Shown here piece after piece: positions 1-7,676 of a stretch of DNA of 64,000 nt. The notes beneath the pieces are model-generated. The model worked only from the letters and a program-made list of their open reading frames with translations. It was not told the origin of the DNA and searched no databases. The DNA lies in assembly GCA_013214575.1 (NCBI GenBank), contig JABSSD010000096.1:113675-177674 (forward strand), in the 5' to 3' direction. Origin of the DNA: Paracoccaceae bacterium (GTDB lineage Bacteria > Pseudomonadota > Alphaproteobacteria > Rhodobacterales > Rhodobacteraceae). The position numbers were made by a program, and so were the translations under genes. The stretch's first letter is position 1. The number at the start of each line of letters is the position of its first letter.

Positions 1-290
1 CATCCGAGTTCCAGCACATTAGCAACCGCGCGGGAAAGCGCCTGGAATTGAAAATAGTCAGTTTTGGCCAATTCAATGAGTTGTTCAGGCGAGGTCATCA
101 ACTTAGATGCGCCGTAGATTTCCGCCCTGTATTCGGTATATCCATCTGCGTCAGTCGTATCGCATTGCGCGGCCCGCGCTGCAGCTAATCCGTCCAGTGT
201 AGTCCGATCTACATTTCCAATATCGACCAGGTGTGGAGCAATCATATGCTTCGGGATTTCAACGGCTTGTTTAAATGTAGGAACTGTCAT
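1..290 (-). CDS. Hypothetical protein, 3' end outside window
   Basis: An open frame begins with ATG at 290 and stays open to the window edge, giving 96 residues. The start MTVPTFKQAVEIPKHMIAPH gives no family I recognise, and there is no signal peptide or membrane segment. Its ATG overlaps the stop codon of the broken integrase in an ATGA arrangement, so the two were probably translated together, as is common for cargo genes placed behind an integrase. It may be an accessory gene of the same element. Function unknown. Confidence 0.5.
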   Translation of the reverse strand, partial: MTVPTFKQAVEIPKHMIAPHLVDIGNVDRTTLDGLAAARAAQCDTTDADGYTEYRAEIYGASKLMTSPEQLIELAKTDYFQFQALSRAVANVLELG

Positions 291-1475
291 TTTGCCACCA
301 TCGACACTATGGTATCCGACGCGCTAGTCACATGGTGGGCCCATTTCTCAAGAAGAACACGGCGCCTGTCGAGGTAATCTGTGCGGCGGTAGGCGCGCTC
401 AACACTTGTTCCCGCAACATGGGCCAACATCATTTCAGCAACATCATGAGGGGTGTCCGTTGCCTCGGCCAGCCACACCCTCAAGCTGGAGCGAAAACCA
501 TGTGGACGCTCTTTCATACTCCTGCGTTCCATAAGACGCGACATGGTGGCATCGGTGATGACCCCGGTCCGAACAGATGGAAAAGGAAACCATCACGCTG
601 GAAGGGTAGGGCCTGCTCAATAACATTCTGTGCCTCGGTCGAAAGAGGTACACGAAAATCTGTGGTCTGGCCCTTACGCCCTTTCATGACATCGGCAGGT
701 ATCGTCCAGACATTGCCGTCGATCTGAGCTATCTGAAGCAACCGTATCGGCTTTGATCTGAGACCTGTCACAATGAGCAATCGCAGCGCCAGATGTGTGA
801 GTGTTGGCTCCGCCAAGCTCTTGTAGAATTCAGGAACGTCGGTCCAAGGCAATGATGGGATGTTGGTTGCTTGATGTCTTGATTTGCCCAGAAGCGCTTT
901 GGCTTTAAGCGTTGCTTGCATGTCCACGTCGAGGCCAAGCGCAGCAGCATGCTTCAAAACAATGCCCAATCGGACCATAGCCTTTTTTGCCGTGTCTGCT
1001 TTTGTATGCCAGATCGGGGCCAAGACATCTCGGATGTCCCTCTGATCAATCTCCTCAACCGGAACTCGCCCCAGTTTTGGCAATACATGTAGTTCAAGTG
1101 GCGAAAGCCAGCGTCCTGCTTTCCCGTCATCTTTCAACTCAGCTTTGCGCGCTTCAAATGCTTCATGGGCGATTTTGCGCAGAGTATTGTCGGAGCGCTC
1201 CATTTCCCGGGCTTGCCGCTGCCTCTCCTTGATTGGATCAACACCGGTCTTTGCCATCCCGCGCAATGATCGGATAGTTCTCGCGCCTTTTTCAGGCCAA
1301 TATCTGGTGGGCTACCCAAACCCATTTCTCTGCGTCGGCCGTGCACTGTGACGCGCAAGATCCATTGGGCTCCTCCGTCGGGCCGCTTGAACAGCCACAG
1401 GCCATCACCGTCACAATGTTTTCCAAGAGGGGCCGTTTTGATGAAAGTCGAAGAAAGTCGAGGTTTGCCCACCAT
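287..1475 (-). pseudogene. P4-type tyrosine integrase broken by two frameshifts
   Basis: Three consecutive minus-strand frames together spell one P4/DUF4102-type integrase of about 396 residues. The N-terminal part (start at 1475) has the GKHCDGDGLWLF and GRRREMGLG signatures of the arm-binding domain. The middle part (about 1260 to 585) has the core-binding domain and the box I arginine in TGLRSKPIRLLQ. The last part holds HGFRSSLR with the His and Arg of box II, LAH, and AYRRTDYL with the tyrosine nucleophile. The frame changes near 1255-1275, inside SDHCAG/MAKTGVDPI, and again at the A-rich run 579-590, where a one-base change restores LFPSVRTGVITDATM. All catalytic residues survive, so the damage looks recent, or it could be sequencing error. 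No tRNA lies beside it. Confidence 0.8.
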
Positions 1476-1629
1476 ATCTATCCCCCATAATATCCACCTT
1501 TTTATATCGGACATGATTGGACAGGCCAGGACAGCTTAGGGCACAATTTTCATATTTTGTTGGAGAAATTCATATTCTTGATCAGATTTGGACAGGTTGA
1601 GACAAGACTTCAATGCCCTATAAGGGAGC

Positions 1630-1663
1630 TGATTTGAGCTGAGGATCTGTTCAGCTCAAATCA
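1630..1663. repeat. Perfect 13-bp inverted repeat, 8-nt loop
   Basis: TGATTTGAGCTGA at 1630-1642 is mirrored exactly by TCAGCTCAAATCA at 1651-1663. It lies between the broken integrase and the 3' end of the acylase gene. Neither side has a T-run, so it is not a classical terminator. It could be a transcript-end stem or a recombinase-related site. Confidence 0.6.
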
Positions 1664-1670
1664 TCCAGAG

Positions 1671-1693
1671 CGCCAGCAATACTATTGCTGGCG
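1671..1693 (-). terminator. Hairpin over the acylase stop codon
   Basis: CGCCAGCAAT and ATTGCTGGCG form a perfect 10-bp stem with a 3-nt loop, and the acylase stop codon (1682-1684) lies inside it. Together with the neighbouring stem at 1630-1663 it would protect or end the minus-strand transcript. There is no U-tract, so a role in 3'-end stability is as likely as termination. Confidence 0.45.
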
Positions 1694-4159
1694 CGGCTGA
1701 ATACGGGTGATGCCAACAGCGGCAGCCCGCGCCAGATCAACATCAAGCGACATCGGGATATATTCACCGCGCCGCCACAGCTGCGCCATGTCATCGTAAT
1801 AGCGCGACAGAAAATGGCCGGATTGTCCGGTTGATGTGATGAACACAGAACTGTCCGGGTCGGAGAAATCATAGACCCCCCGGTAGCCTGCCGCATGCAC
1901 ATTCTGGAACGGATCTGGGTCCAGACCCGAGCTGAGCCCGCGCTGCAGGGTATTGTCGCCGCCGCTGGTCGACTGGCGAATATTGACAAAGAACCGCAGA
2001 ATAGGAACCTCACCCAGGATCTCATGGTCTTGCCTGGCCTGGTGTGCGTCGCCCCAGCGCAGGGCCTCCAGGGCGGGGCCATAGCGTTCGGTGATCCAGA
2101 CCAATGCATCATCCAGCGCCAGTTGTGCCAGATCGGTGCAGGTTTCCCTAGGCGCGCTTTGGCGAATGTCACACCAGGCCGCCGCACCCTCGACATTGCG
2201 GTAGACCCGCTCAATGAAAAGCGGCTCGACATGCCTGAACTCACTGGCAAGGGGGCCCAATTCGTCGATGATCAGCCGTTGTTGCAAGGCGCGCAGCCAG
2301 GCTGCATAGATAAGCGGCTCTGGCATATGCTCGTTCATTTCGCCGTTCCATTCCGACAGCAACCGCAGTGCAATCTGCCGTTGCCGCGCTGGCGAGCCTT
2401 CGGGCGCGGTGCTGGTGGTATACCAAAGGTTAGCCCCGATGAGCGGCAATATGGTGCGGGCGGTATAGGATACCGTATCCAACTGGGCCTCGATAAAGCT
2501 GTCGCGGGTGTGGACCTGACGGGCCTGCATCAATTTCCGCCACCGATGCACCCGTTGGGTATCGCCCCAGTTATAGGAAACATGGTTGGGAAAGGGGCGC
2601 TGTAACAGCTTGTTATTGGTATTGCCGAGAATGCCACCGCGGGGATTGATGAACTGGGGGTTTGCCGCATAGGGCGCGCGGCCCTGCCAGCGGTTTTCCC
2701 GCCGCCATCCCTGGTTGGGAAGCCGACCCTGGCTTTGATTGCGGGCGTCGCGTTGTGGAATTGCGCCAACGGTTTTCAGGGCAATGCTATTGTGATCCGC
2801 CAGGACCAGGTTCTGCGACGGTGCTATATACTGCTCGGCGACGGCAATTGCCTGCGGCACAGTCTGACTGCGCATCAGGTTGATGGCCGCGGTCATTGAG
2901 GTGTCAGCCGGGCTGAGCGCCGACCAGGCAAGACTGGCGACGTGACCGGGCGGCGTTATCGTCGACAACCCGTGCAGCGATCCGGGCATAACGGGTCCAT
3001 TTTCGCTCCAGCGTAGGATCAGGGTCACAGGTTGCGCGTCTTTGATCCGAATGATTGAGGGTCTGGACCTGAACCGCTTATAGCCGTTTGGCGTCAGGTA
3101 TTCCTGATGATTGGCGGGGTTCAGTTTCTCGATGAAAAGATCCTGATCGTCCACATAAGAGGCGGTGGTCCCCCAGCCCATATTCTCGGATCGGCCTGCC
3201 ATTATGGCGGGAATGCCGGGCATCGTGGCGCCAATGACGCCGCCGGTGGCCAGTTCCAGCCGGGCCAGATACCACAGGGTCGGGGCGCTCAAATCCAGAT
3301 GCGGGTCATTGGCAAGAAGTGTCCCTCCGGCGGCCGACCGGTTTGGCAAAGCCGCCCATACATTGGACGCGCCTGCAAAGCCGCGATCGGCAAAGGGCGA
3401 CAGCGCTGTTGAGGGCATGTCGATGGCCTGCGCGTATCGCTTCAGGCCGGGAAACAGAGCGGTGTATTCGGGCAGCGCCGTCATGCCGGTGCCGGGGGCG
3501 TCCGGCAGGATATCGACGAGCCGAGATGGATCGTCCAGCATCAGAGTGACCCGGGCGCGCAGAACTTCGTCCTGAATTTGGCCCGATTGCTTTAACGCCA
3601 AGAGTTTCATGAGCGCAATGCTGTCGGCGGGCTGCCAGGGCGCAATCGGGGCATTAAATATGAACATTTCCGGCGCACCGCGCCCCAAAGCGCTGGCGTT
3701 TATCTCGCCCAGTCGCGCATTGACCCCAGCGGAATAGGCGATCAGGGCGGCCTGGGTCCCGGCGTCCTGTTCCGGCACCGATTGCTGCGCCAACCGATAC
3801 AGGTCAAGGCGCCGCAAGAGGCTATCGACCTCAAGGGTGCGGCGGCCAAATACCTCGGACAGACGCCCCTGCACGGTGCGCCGCAAGATCGTCATCTGCC
3901 ACAGCCGGTCCTGCGCATGCGCATAGCCAAGCCCGAAAAAGACGTCTTCGTCGCTGGCGCCGTAACTGCCAAAAATATGCGGCACATTTGCATTGTCGCG
4001 GACAATCTCGATCGGGGCAGAAAGCCCGGGCAGGGCGATGTCCTTGTCATAATCGGGCAGCGATTGTGAGGCCAGAAAATAGACCAGTCCGGCGCCCAGA
4101 ACCAACATGAGAATCAGCGCTGCGGATAGTCGCATGAGCCAGCGGAAAAGAAGTCCCAT
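1682..4159 (-). CDS. Penicillin acylase family protein (Ntn hydrolase)
   Basis: This 825-residue precursor belongs to the penicillin/acyl-homoserine lactone acylase family. Such enzymes cleave amide bonds after self-processing in the periplasm. Residues 8-30 form a hydrophobic N-terminal anchor or signal. The alpha-chain region contains the typical GLGYAHAQDRLWQM stretch near residue 77. FAGASNVW places the serine nucleophile at Ser265, which becomes the N-terminus of the beta chain. NDPHLDL and GIPAIMAGRSENMGWG follow, as in the family. The substrate cannot be read from sequence: penicillins, acyl-homoserine lactones or other N-acyl compounds are all possible. It is divergent from the dehydrogenase gene at 4273. 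Confidence 0.88.
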   Translation of the reverse strand: MGLLFRWLMRLSAALILMLVLGAGLVYFLASQSLPDYDKDIALPGLSAPIEIVRDNANVPHIFGSYGASDEDVFFGLGYAHAQDRLWQMTILRRTVQGRLSEVFGRRTLEVDSLLRRLDLYRLAQQSVPEQDAGTQAALIAYSAGVNARLGEINASALGRGAPEMFIFNAPIAPWQPADSIALMKLLALKQSGQIQDEVLRARVTLMLDDPSRLVDILPDAPGTGMTALPEYTALFPGLKRYAQAIDMPSTALSPFADRGFAGASNVWAALPNRSAAGGTLLANDPHLDLSAPTLWYLARLELATGGVIGATMPGIPAIMAGRSENMGWGTTASYVDDQDLFIEKLNPANHQEYLTPNGYKRFRSRPSIIRIKDAQPVTLILRWSENGPVMPGSLHGLSTITPPGHVASLAWSALSPADTSMTAAINLMRSQTVPQAIAVAEQYIAPSQNLVLADHNSIALKTVGAIPQRDARNQSQGRLPNQGWRRENRWQGRAPYAANPQFINPRGGILGNTNNKLLQRPFPNHVSYNWGDTQRVHRWRKLMQARQVHTRDSFIEAQLDTVSYTARTILPLIGANLWYTTSTAPEGSPARQRQIALRLLSEWNGEMNEHMPEPLIYAAWLRALQQRLIIDELGPLASEFRHVEPLFIERVYRNVEGAAAWCDIRQSAPRETCTDLAQLALDDALVWITERYGPALEALRWGDAHQARQDHEILGEVPILRFFVNIRQSTSGGDNTLQRGLSSGLDPDPFQNVHAAGYRGVYDFSDPDSSVFITSTGQSGHFLSRYYDDMAQLWRRGEYIPMSLDVDLARAAAVGITRIQPRQQ

Positions 4160-4193
4160 GTGTCGTGTGTTCCTTGGCTATTGTTCATTCAAA

Positions 4194-4237
4194 GGTCGAA
4201 GGTGATTGAACCTTTCGACGCGACTGCTACGGTCGCG
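4194..4237. promoter_or_regulatory. Two inverted repeats in a divergent promoter region
   Basis: Between the acylase start (4159) and the dehydrogenase start (4273) there is an imperfect dyad, GTCGAAGGT...ACCTTTCGAC (4197-4219). A perfect CGCGAC...GTCGCG dyad (4219-4237) follows at once. They sit where a shared regulator could bind. No regulator gene is adjacent, and function is not shown. Confidence 0.3.
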
Positions 4238-4272
4238 CCAACATAGGCTAAGTCGGATCAGGGGGAAAGCAG

Positions 4273-5145
4273 ATGGCTAAGATTGGTTTTTTGGGTTTGG
4301 GGGTCATGGGCTACCCGATGGCCGGGCATCTTCAGGCGGCCGGGCACCAGGTGACGGTGTATAACCGAACAGTTGCAAAGGCCGAGTCCTGGAGCCAGGA
4401 ACATGGTGGCAGCTGGGCGGCTACACCGCGCCAGGCAGCGGAGGGGGCTGATTTTGTCATGGCCTGTGTTGGCAATGATGACGATTTGCGTGCAGTGTGT
4501 CAGGGCGCCGATGGGGCCTTTGCCGGCATGGTTTCGGGCGCGGTGTTTGTCGATCACACAACCGTGTCGGCCAAGGTAACGCGTGAGCTCTATGGCGCGG
4601 CGCAGACAGCCGGGATTTCGTTTCTGGACGCGCCGATCTCGGGCGGACAGGCGGGGGCCGAGAATGGTGTTTTGTCGGTGATGTGCGGCGGCGAGCAGCA
4701 GGCCTTTGACACTGCGGTGCCGATTGTTGATGCCTATGCGCGTATCTGTCGCCGCATTGGCGCCAGCGGCGCTGGCCAGATGACCAAGATGTGCAATCAG
4801 ATTGCCATTGCCGGTCTGGTGCAGGGCTTGAGTGAAGCGCTTCATTTTGCAGAAAAGGCCGATTTGGACAGCCGCGCGGTTGTTGAGGTGATCAGCCAGG
4901 GGGCTGCGGGCAGTTGGCAGATGTCGAACCGCTATGAAACCATGATCGAGGATCATTTTGAGCATGGCTTTGCGGTGGATTTGATGCGCAAGGATCTGGG
5001 CATTTGTCTGGATGCGGCAAATGAAACCGGGGCCAGCCTGCCGGTGACTGCATTGGTTGATCAGTTTTACAAAGAGGTGCAAAACCAGGGCGGCGGACGT
5101 TTGGACACGTCAAGTCTGCTGAAGCGGTTGCGGCAGCTGGGCTGA
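4273..5145 (+). CDS. NAD(P)-dependent beta-hydroxyacid dehydrogenase family protein
   Basis: The 290-residue protein belongs to the 3-hydroxyisobutyrate/6-phosphogluconate dehydrogenase family of cytosolic oxidoreductases. The Rossmann motif is at the start (GFLGLGVMGYPMAGHL, residues 5-20). The substrate-binding signature appears as DAPISGGQAGAENGVL near 120. The catalytic lysine lies in GQMTKMCNQI near residue 176. A GGGGAAAGC ribosome site precedes the ATG. The subfamily also includes tartronate semialdehyde and succinic semialdehyde (GLYR-type) reductases. The exact substrate cannot be told from sequence, and the gene stands alone with a strong terminator behind it. Confidence 0.85.
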   Translation: MAKIGFLGLGVMGYPMAGHLQAAGHQVTVYNRTVAKAESWSQEHGGSWAATPRQAAEGADFVMACVGNDDDLRAVCQGADGAFAGMVSGAVFVDHTTVSAKVTRELYGAAQTAGISFLDAPISGGQAGAENGVLSVMCGGEQQAFDTAVPIVDAYARICRRIGASGAGQMTKMCNQIAIAGLVQGLSEALHFAEKADLDSRAVVEVISQGAAGSWQMSNRYETMIEDHFEHGFAVDLMRKDLGICLDAANETGASLPVTALVDQFYKEVQNQGGGRLDTSSLLKRLRQLG

Positions 5146-5170
5146 GGCTGAACTGGATCTTTCAAAACAG

Positions 5171-5199
5171 AAAAACGCGCCGAGATGGGCGCGTTTTTT
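5171..5199 (+). terminator. Rho-independent terminator
   Basis: AACGCGCC and GGGCGCGTT form a GC-rich stem with a short loop, followed by T6. It lies 25 bp after the dehydrogenase stop. The flanking A-run also lets it serve the convergent lipoprotein gene on the minus strand. Confidence 0.85.
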
Positions 5200-5219
5200 G
5201 CTTTGGGCTGGCGGCAAAA

Positions 5220-5795
5220 TCAGGGGATGATGCGGGTATATTTCGATCCCTCAAGCGTGGCACCGATCTGCAGACCAGCCTGTCCAAAAATCGCGGCCAG
5301 AATAGGCGAGGTCAATGTGTTGGTGTCGGTTGCCAATGTATCGCCCTTGTCGCGGATGACGTAGCCAACATCGGCGCCGGCGGTCCAGCCGGAGGCCCGA
5401 CGGAATGAGTTGAGCGAGTCTTCGGTCATGAAAAACAGCACATGGGCATATTGCTGGGCGCCAATTTGCAGGCCCGCATTGGCCTTGACCGTGGAGTAGT
5501 AATCGACGGTGGCGCCATTGATCCGCAAAGCACCGCGACCATAGCCAGCCCCAAAGATAAATCCGGCCTCGGTGACCAGCGGCATCACCAACATGCCGGT
5601 GGATTTCTCGGCCAGAGTCTGGGTGTTGGGGTAAAGGTCACGCATTTGTCTCAGCGTGGCATCCACACGGGCGTCGATGGTGGTGGCGCCACTGCTGCCG
5701 ACGCCATTGCCGCAGGCTGCAACCAGTCCGGTTGTGGCCATGGCGCCCAAGGCAAAACCGCGACGGGTTAGCCGGGAAGAAATTTTGCTGTTCAT
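5220..5795 (-). CDS. SYLF/Ysc84-domain lipoprotein with twin-arginine signal
   Basis: The 191-residue protein begins with a signal holding twin arginines (LTRRGFALGAM) and a lipobox ending LVAAC, so it should be exported and lipid-modified. The mature part has the SYLF/Ysc84 pattern: a run of small residues around AEKSTGMLVMPLVTEAGFIFGAG, then AGLQIGAQ, and a second LQIGATLEG near the end. SYLF domains bind lipids in eukaryotes; the role in these bacterial lipoproteins is not settled. I chose the ATG at 5795 because the only upstream in-frame start is a TTG ten codons earlier. Confidence 0.8.
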   Translation of the reverse strand: MNSKISSRLTRRGFALGAMATTGLVAACGNGVGSSGATTIDARVDATLRQMRDLYPNTQTLAEKSTGMLVMPLVTEAGFIFGAGYGRGALRINGATVDYYSTVKANAGLQIGAQQYAHVLFFMTEDSLNSFRRASGWTAGADVGYVIRDKGDTLATDTNTLTSPILAAIFGQAGLQIGATLEGSKYTRIIP

Positions 5796-5945
5796 AGAGT
5801 TCACTGCCTGTAATTGCTCGGTCAAGGTCGGTTTATCCGGCTCTGGTTGCGTTTATACGCGTTTTTCTGCCGATTGTCATCAATCGCTATCAATTTATGC
5901 GCGGCTTCTTGCTGGATGCAGCGCTCTGTGTTGGCGGGACAAATA

Positions 5946-6944
5946 TCAAGTGTTGAGTATCCTGGCTACTTCTGGAGCGAAATAGGTCAGAACCCCGTCA
6001 CAGCCGGCCCGTTTGAAGGCCATCAAGCTTTCTAGCATCACTTTTTCGCCGTCGATCCAGCCATTTTGCGCCGCCGCCTGGATCATCGCGTATTCGCCCG
6101 AGACCTGATAGGCAAAAGTCGGCACGCCAAAGCCGGTTTTGACCCGGTAGCAGATGTCGAGATAGGCAATCCCCGGTTTGACCATCACCATATCCGCGCC
6201 TTCATTCAGGTCACGTTGCACCAGCCGCATGGCCTCGTCGCCATTGGCAGGGTCCATCTGATAGGTTTTCTTGTCACCCGACAGCGCCCCCGAGGCCCCA
6301 ACCGCATCGCGGAAGGGACCGTAGTAGCCAGACGCGTATTTGGCCGAATAAGACAGGATCATCACATCACTGTGGCCCGATTTTTCCAGCGCCTGGCGCA
6401 TCGCACCAATGCGACCGTCCATCATATCTGACGGACCGATAATATCCGCGCCGGCCTCGGCCTGGGCCAGGGTCATCTTCACCAGCGCCTCAACGGTGGC
6501 GTCATTGACGATTTTTCCGTCCACCACATAGCCGTCGTGGCCGTTGATGTTGTAGGGATCCAGGGCCACATCGGTCATCACGGCGATATTGGGAGCCGCA
6601 GCCTTAATGGCGCGCACCGCCCGGTTTGTCAGGTTGTCAGGGTTCCAGGCCTCGGCGCAGTCTTCGGTTTTGAGGCTGGAATCGGTATAGGGAAAAATGC
6701 AAATCGACGGAATGCCCATAGCCTGTGCTTCGACAGCGGCAGCGGCGATTTTATCAACTGAGCGCCGCATCACACCTGGCATTGACGGAATGGGCTCTTC
6801 GATGCCGCTGCCTTCGCGGACAAAGATCGGCCAGATCAGGTCGCCAACACTCAGCGTATTCTCGCGGACAAGATCCCGGATCGCCGCTGTCGCCCGAGTG
6901 CGGCGCAGACGGGCGGCTGGAAAGGCGGCAACGGTCGGCGTCAT
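5946..6944 (-). CDS. hemB: Porphobilinogen synthase (5-aminolevulinate dehydratase)
   Basis: HemB condenses two 5-aminolevulinate molecules to porphobilinogen, the second shared step of heme, bacteriochlorophyll and cobalamin synthesis. The 332 residues match the family length. The two active-site lysines lie in LSYSAKYASGYYG (Lys202) and VMVKPGIAYLD (Lys256). The metal site reads DVALDPYNINGHDG (125-138), with aspartates replacing the cysteines of zinc enzymes, so this is the magnesium-dependent type. The ATG at 6944 follows a clear GGAGAG ribosome site. Longer readings upstream lack one and look non-coding. Confidence 0.96.
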   Translation of the reverse strand: MTPTVAAFPAARLRRTRATAAIRDLVRENTLSVGDLIWPIFVREGSGIEEPIPSMPGVMRRSVDKIAAAAVEAQAMGIPSICIFPYTDSSLKTEDCAEAWNPDNLTNRAVRAIKAAAPNIAVMTDVALDPYNINGHDGYVVDGKIVNDATVEALVKMTLAQAEAGADIIGPSDMMDGRIGAMRQALEKSGHSDVMILSYSAKYASGYYGPFRDAVGASGALSGDKKTYQMDPANGDEAMRLVQRDLNEGADMVMVKPGIAYLDICYRVKTGFGVPTFAYQVSGEYAMIQAAAQNGWIDGEKVMLESLMAFKRAGCDGVLTYFAPEVARILNT

Positions 6945-7111
6945 AGTATCTCTCCTCAAGGTGCTAGGAACTTGGGTGGCACAGTTCCGGGCCCGATCAC
7001 AAGGGCACAAACGTCGCGGTTCGGGGATTATTGCTGCCAGACCTTGTGCCGCCGGTCGGGGCAGTGGATACATGCAAAAACTAGGCTTTGCGAAGAGCAG
7101 GGAGCGGCAAT

Positions 7112-7636
7112 TTGGACTTATTTGACACTTTGGTTGAGCTGATCGACATGCGGTCATTTTCCAACCTCTGGTTCTGGATCGCCTTGGCCGTTGTCTGGTC
7201 TAGCGCCAGTCACTGGGTGCTTGGAGTGCCCATCGACCTGGTGTACCGGGCGGGCCGGATGGGCGGCCAGGCGGAACGTGATCTGGAGGATCTGGTGCGG
7301 GTGAATGTGAACCGGATGCTGTATATCATGCAGGTTTCCGGTGTCTGGCTGCTTGGGGTCGGGTGTTTCGTTCTGTCCGGGCTGCTGGTGCTTGGGGTGT
7401 TTTACGATGTCGAGTTTGCGCAGGCGGTGTTTTTGCTGGTCTGCCCATTGAGCCTGGTTGGTCTGATCAGCCTAGGGGTGGCAAACCGAATTTCGCGGGA
7501 GCAGATCCAGGGAGAAGGGCTGCGCAAACTACTGGTTCGCTGTCGGCTGTACATTCAGTTGATCGGCACCATCGCAATCTTTGTGACCGCCATGTGGGGC
7601 ATGTATCAGAACCTGAAATATGGTTTCCTGGGCTAG
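7112..7636 (+). CDS. Conserved membrane protein, four predicted TM segments
   Basis: About 174 residues, starting most plausibly at TTG 7112 behind GGGAGCGG. Hydrophobic stretches lie near residues 17-38, 75-98, 105-125 and 145-165, separated by a polar segment rich in Arg and Glu (about 43-65). Roseobacter homologues are, as far as I recall, sometimes named 'component of SufBCD complex'. Nothing in the sequence supports that name, and the suf operon lies 48 kb away. It is divergent from hemB and 40 bp upstream of mfd, with which it may be co-transcribed. Function unknown. Confidence 0.7.
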   Translation: MDLFDTLVELIDMRSFSNLWFWIALAVVWSSASHWVLGVPIDLVYRAGRMGGQAERDLEDLVRVNVNRMLYIMQVSGVWLLGVGCFVLSGLLVLGVFYDVEFAQAVFLLVCPLSLVGLISLGVANRISREQIQGEGLRKLLVRCRLYIQLIGTIAIFVTAMWGMYQNLKYGFLG

Positions 7637-7676
7637 TTTTGAAGCTGTTTGAATTTCGATGAAGGAGAGGCGCACA

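Noticed and set aside
5946..7157. A 403-residue HemB
   Set aside because: The first 71 residues overlap the small divergent gene and lack a ribosome site. The good site precedes 6944.
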